NCBI GenBank assembly: GCA_016182975.1
Contig: JACPFJ010000012.1
Span: forward strand, 1-64,000
Length of the DNA: 64,000 nt
Source of the DNA: Deltaproteobacteria bacterium
Lineage (GTDB): Bacteria > Desulfobacterota > Desulfuromonadia > Geobacterales > Pseudopelobacteraceae
Direction: 5' to 3'
Position 1 is the stretch's first letter. The number at the start of each line of letters is the position of its first letter. The notes under the pieces were generated by a model. That model did not search any database. It had not been told where the DNA came from and was given only the letters and a program-made list of their open reading frames with translations. Both the position numbers and the translations under genes were made by a program. Shown here piece by piece: positions 61,535-64,000 of this stretch.

Positions 61535-61591
61535 GTGAGTTTTGGATTTTGAATTTAATTCAAAATTAAGAATTCAAAATTCAAAATTGTC
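61535..61591. repeat. ATTCAAAA palindromic AT-rich element, copy 2
   Basis: TGAGTTTTGGATTTTGAATT, TAATTCAAAATTAAGAATTC, ending CAAAATTGTCT, the same ends as 50392. It overlaps the last codons of yggS by about 11 bases. Confidence 0.75.
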
Positions 61592-62282
61592 TGGGATATT
61601 GCCGCTCGCCGAAGATGGCCGTGCCGACCCGCACCAGGGTGGCTCCCTCCTGGATGGCGACCTCGAAGTCCCCGGACATCCCCATGGAAAGCTCGTGCAT
61701 CTCCACTCCGGGAATATTCTCGGCCGCGATGAGAAGGGAGAGGCGCCTCAGCTCCGCAAAATAGGGTCGGGCAGCCTCGGGGTCGTCGAAGAAGGGGGGC
61801 ATGGTCATCACTCCTCGCACCCGCAGATGGGGGAGGCGGGAGATTGCCCTTATCAGTTGCAGCGCCCCCTCCTCGGTGGTCCCGGATTTGGTCGCCTCGC
61901 CGGCGATGTTCACCTGCACCAGCACGTCGCAGCGCCTCCCCAGCCTGCCCCACTGGCGGTCGATCTCCTCGGCCAGCGAGAGGCGGTCCACCGAGTGGAC
62001 CAGCGTCACCACCCCGGCGATCTGTTTGACCTTGTTGCTCTGCAGGTGGCCGATGAAATGCCATTCCACCGGTTCTCGCACCAGCGCCGCCTTGGTGCTC
62101 AATTCCTGGACGTAATTCTCGCCGAAGACGATCTGGCCCGCCTGGAATGCCGCGAGCACATCGCCGGCGGGACGGGTCTTGGAGACGGCCACCAGCCGCA
62201 CCGATGCGGGATCGCGGCCGGCGGTGGCGGCGGCGGAAGCGATGCGGGCACGGATATGTTCGAGACGTTCGGCGATGGTCAT
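61581..62282 (-). CDS. PLP homeostasis protein, YggS family
   Basis: A 233-residue PLP-binding protein: VRLVAVSKTRPAGDVLAAFQAGQIVFGENYVQEL with the PLP-binding Lys in VSKTRP; HFIGHLQSNKVKQI; VLVQVNIAGEATKSG; LRVRGVMTMPP; LSMGMSGDFEVAIQEGATLVRVGTAIFGER. It manages vitamin B6 pools and has no known catalytic role. The last residues (QYPRQF) are encoded at the edge of an AT-rich repeat. A GACTGG-type repeat separates it from the chemotaxis gene upstream. Confidence 0.94.
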   Translation of the reverse strand: MTIAERLEHIRARIASAAATAGRDPASVRLVAVSKTRPAGDVLAAFQAGQIVFGENYVQELSTKAALVREPVEWHFIGHLQSNKVKQIAGVVTLVHSVDRLSLAEEIDRQWGRLGRRCDVLVQVNIAGEATKSGTTEEGALQLIRAISRLPHLRVRGVMTMPPFFDDPEAARPYFAELRRLSLLIAAENIPGVEMHELSMGMSGDFEVAIQEGATLVRVGTAIFGERQYPRQF

Positions 62283-62283
62283 G

Positions 62284-62380
62284 GGACTGGTGACTGGTGA
62301 CTGGTGATTGGGGACTGGTGATTGGGGATTGGGGATTGGTAAAGGCTCTTGCCAGTCCCCAATCCCCAGTCACCAGTTCC
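62284..62380. repeat. GACTGG word-repeat hairpin element
   Basis: GGGACTGGTGACTGGTGACTGG on one side (with further GATTGGGG words) and GCCAGTCCCCAATCCCCAGTC/ACCAGTTCC on the other; the halves can pair as a long hairpin. Between yggS start and the chemotaxis receptor stop. Confidence 0.7.
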
Positions 62381-62384
62381 CGAT

Positions 62385-64000
62385 TTACATCCGGAACTGC
62401 GCCACGATATGCTTGAGCTCCTCGGCCATCCTGGCCAGCTGGCCGGCCGCTGACGCCGTTTCGTGCGAGGTGTGGGAGGTCTGTCGGACGGTATCGGTGA
62501 TCTCGTGCATGTTGCTGCTGATCTCATTGGTGGTGGCGGTCTGCTGCTCGGCCGCGACGGCGATCTGGTTGATCTGATGGGTGACCTCGCCGACCTGTTC
62601 GAGGATGTCCTGCAGCGCCTTGCCGGAACGGGCCGCATCCTCGGTCCCGCGTTCGACTTCCCTGACCCCCTCCTCCATGGCGGTGACCGCGGACGCGGTC
62701 TCCTGCTGAATGGTCTTGATCATCCCGCCGATCTCCTTGGTGGCCTTGGTGGTGCGCTCGGCCAGTGCGCGCACCTCGTCGGCCACGACGGCGAAGCCGC
62801 GTCCCTGCTCGCCGGCCCTGGCCGCCTCGATGGCCGCGTTCAGCGCCAGCAGGTTGGTCTGGTCGGCGATGTCCTCGATGGTGCCGATGATCTGGCCGAT
62901 CTGCTCGGAACGCGTGCCGAGCGACTCGACCGTCTGCGCGCTCTCCTGCACCTTGGCGGCGATACGCTGGATGCTCTCCACGGCGTGGCTGACCACCTCG
63001 GCGCCGTTCTTGGCGGTCTGGCCGGCCCGGTTCGAGATCTCCACGGCCATGCTGCAGTTCTGGGCGATCTCCGAGGAGGTGGCGGCCATCTCCTCACCGG
63101 CGGTGGCGATGGAGACCGCCTGCCCGCTGACCCTTTCGGTCCCGGCAGCGATCTGTGCCGCGGTGCTGTTCAACTGGCTGGCGGCAGCGGACACCTCTAC
63201 CGAGTTATGGGTGATCTTGACGACGATCTCCTTCATGTTGTCGAGAAAGCGGTTGAACGAGCGCGACAGCGATCCGGTCTCGTCGTCCCGCTCGACCTGC
63301 AGGCGCCGCGTCAGGTCGCCGCCGCCGCTGGACATGTCATCCAGGTTGCTGGCCACGTACCCCAGGGTCCTGGTGATGCCGCGGCTGACGGACCAGGCCA
63401 GGATCAGGCTGAACAGGGCGACGATGAGGTTCAGTCCCAGGAACAGCCATTTGACGGTGCCCACGTCCCTCTGCACGTCATCCACGTAGATGCCGCTCCC
63501 CAGTACCCAGCCCCAGGGTTCGAACTTCTTGACGTAGGAGAGCTTGGGATAGAGTTCGCTGGTTACGCCGCCACCCTCTTTCGGTTTTGGCCATGCATAG
63601 GTCACGAAACCGTGCCCGGAGCGCTCGACAACCTCGTTGAAGGCCACGAACAGGTTCTTGTTGTCCAGCTTGCTGAGCTTGCCGTCGATTCCGTCGCGCA
63701 TGCCGGTCGCCTTGTTGAACTTGGCGTCATCAAGAACCTTTCCGTTCAGGTCGGGGACTGTCGGGTGCATGATCATCTTTGGTACCGGTTTTCCCAGGTC
63801 ATTGATCCAGAGATACTCCTTCTTCTCGTAGCGCAGCCTGTTGATCTGTTCGATGGCTTCCTTCTGGGACTGTTCAAGCGTCAAGGCGCCCGCCTTGACC
63901 CTGGCATCCTGCAGTTCGATGATCCCCATGGCCAGTTCGACGATGTGCCGGGTGGCGTCCTGTTTCTCCGCCATGATCTTCCCCTCGATCATGGGGAGGA
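62385..64000 (-). CDS. Methyl-accepting chemotaxis protein with Cache sensor (5' end cut by window edge)
   Basis: The visible 535+ residues include an sCache_2-like periplasmic sensor ([41 protein letters not shown], and [17 protein letters not shown]), a membrane helix ([22 protein letters not shown]), HAMP, and the MCP signalling domain with the tip [42 protein letters not shown]. The frame stays open past 63992, and a first membrane helix expected before the sensor must lie beyond the edge, so the N-terminus is not seen. sCache_2 receptors often bind small organic acids. No CheB/CheR docking pentapeptide at the C-terminus (AQFRM). Confidence 0.93.
   Translation of the reverse strand, partial: LPMIEGKIMAEKQDATRHIVELAMGIIELQDARVKAGALTLEQSQKEAIEQINRLRYEKKEYLWINDLGKPVPKMIMHPTVPDLNGKVLDDAKFNKATGMRDGIDGKLSKLDNKNLFVAFNEVVERSGHGFVTYAWPKPKEGGGVTSELYPKLSYVKKFEPWGWVLGSGIYVDDVQRDVGTVKWLFLGLNLIVALFSLILAWSVSRGITRTLGYVASNLDDMSSGGGDLTRRLQVERDDETGSLSRSFNRFLDNMKEIVVKITHNSVEVSAAASQLNSTAAQIAAGTERVSGQAVSIATAGEEMAATSSEIAQNCSMAVEISNRAGQTAKNGAEVVSHAVESIQRIAAKVQESAQTVESLGTRSEQIGQIIGTIEDIADQTNLLALNAAIEAARAGEQGRGFAVVADEVRALAERTTKATKEIGGMIKTIQQETASAVTAMEEGVREVERGTEDAARSGKALQDILEQVGEVTHQINQIAVAAEQQTATTNEISSNMHEITDTVRQTSHTSHETASAAGQLARMAEELKHIVAQFRM

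Overview
The window looks like chromosomal DNA of a Geobacterales bacterium (Desulfuromonadota; Geobacter or Pelobacter-propionicus-like). The reasons are a decaheme OmcA/MtrC-type cytochrome, a Geobacter-style CXnCH/CXXCH multiheme lipoprotein, an outer-membrane porin typical of cytochrome conduits, a succinyl-CoA:acetate CoA-transferase-like enzyme, pyruvate:ferredoxin oxidoreductase, a MetV/MetF methylenetetrahydrofolate reductase pair, several sigma-54 (-24/-12) promoters, and many short intergenic inverted-repeat elements. DNA is GC-rich and genes are densely packed. No prophage, CRISPR array, rRNA operon or complete insertion sequence was seen.

Layout. 0-11.5 kb, mostly minus strand: fructose-6-phosphate aldolase (cut by the left edge), YHS protein, folK, an endonuclease III-like glycosylase, a secreted protein, an epimerase, pyruvate:ferredoxin oxidoreductase broken by a one-base frameshift, then recR, ybaB and dnaX, with SRP RNA and tRNA-Ser(GGA) behind dnaX. 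11.5-18.1 kb: nucleoside-phosphorylase-like protein, carotenoid-synthesis-like membrane protein, MCE lipid-transport protein, endonuclease IV, HD/OB exoribonuclease, FAD oxidoreductase. 18.1-25.2 kb, minus strand: response regulators, a hybrid histidine kinase, UspA, GAF protein, RodZ-like and TPR proteins, PfkB kinase, MTA phosphorylase. 25.6-31.5 kb: RhlE-type helicase, a MazEF-type toxin-antitoxin pair, RlmN, MtgA, a cytidylate-kinase-like protein, a Dabb protein.

31.5-47 kb is the accessory highlight. It holds a CoA-transferase flanked by TGTATACA palindromes, a 1568-residue lipoprotein with 12 fibronectin III repeats, a 1024-residue decaheme lipoprotein cytochrome, a porin, a damaged small heme lipoprotein, a multiheme lipoprotein with up to 16 heme-like motifs (five of unusual spacing), and a second, smaller FnIII lipoprotein. 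Sigma-54-like boxes precede both FnIII genes and the decaheme gene. I read this as a candidate extracellular electron-transfer system, with FnIII lipoproteins as possible surface scaffold.

47-64 kb: FmdB-like protein, folD-metV-metF, galU, a TIGR04073-like protein, a family B DNA polymerase, peroxiredoxin, a truncated-looking Rieske protein, a sigma-54-driven nitrogen cluster (porin-like protein, glnK, amtB, histidine kinase), RlpA, an NDUFA9-like epimerase, YggS, and a chemotaxis receptor cut by the right edge.

Three genes (nifJ, the small heme lipoprotein, the Rieske gene) carry frame-breaking deletions. Real decay and assembly error cannot be told apart from the sequence alone. At least six families of inverted-repeat intergenic elements occur; in some places genes appear to have absorbed repeat-like DNA as coding sequence (16519 stop codon, 12197 C-terminus, possibly the RlmN insert).
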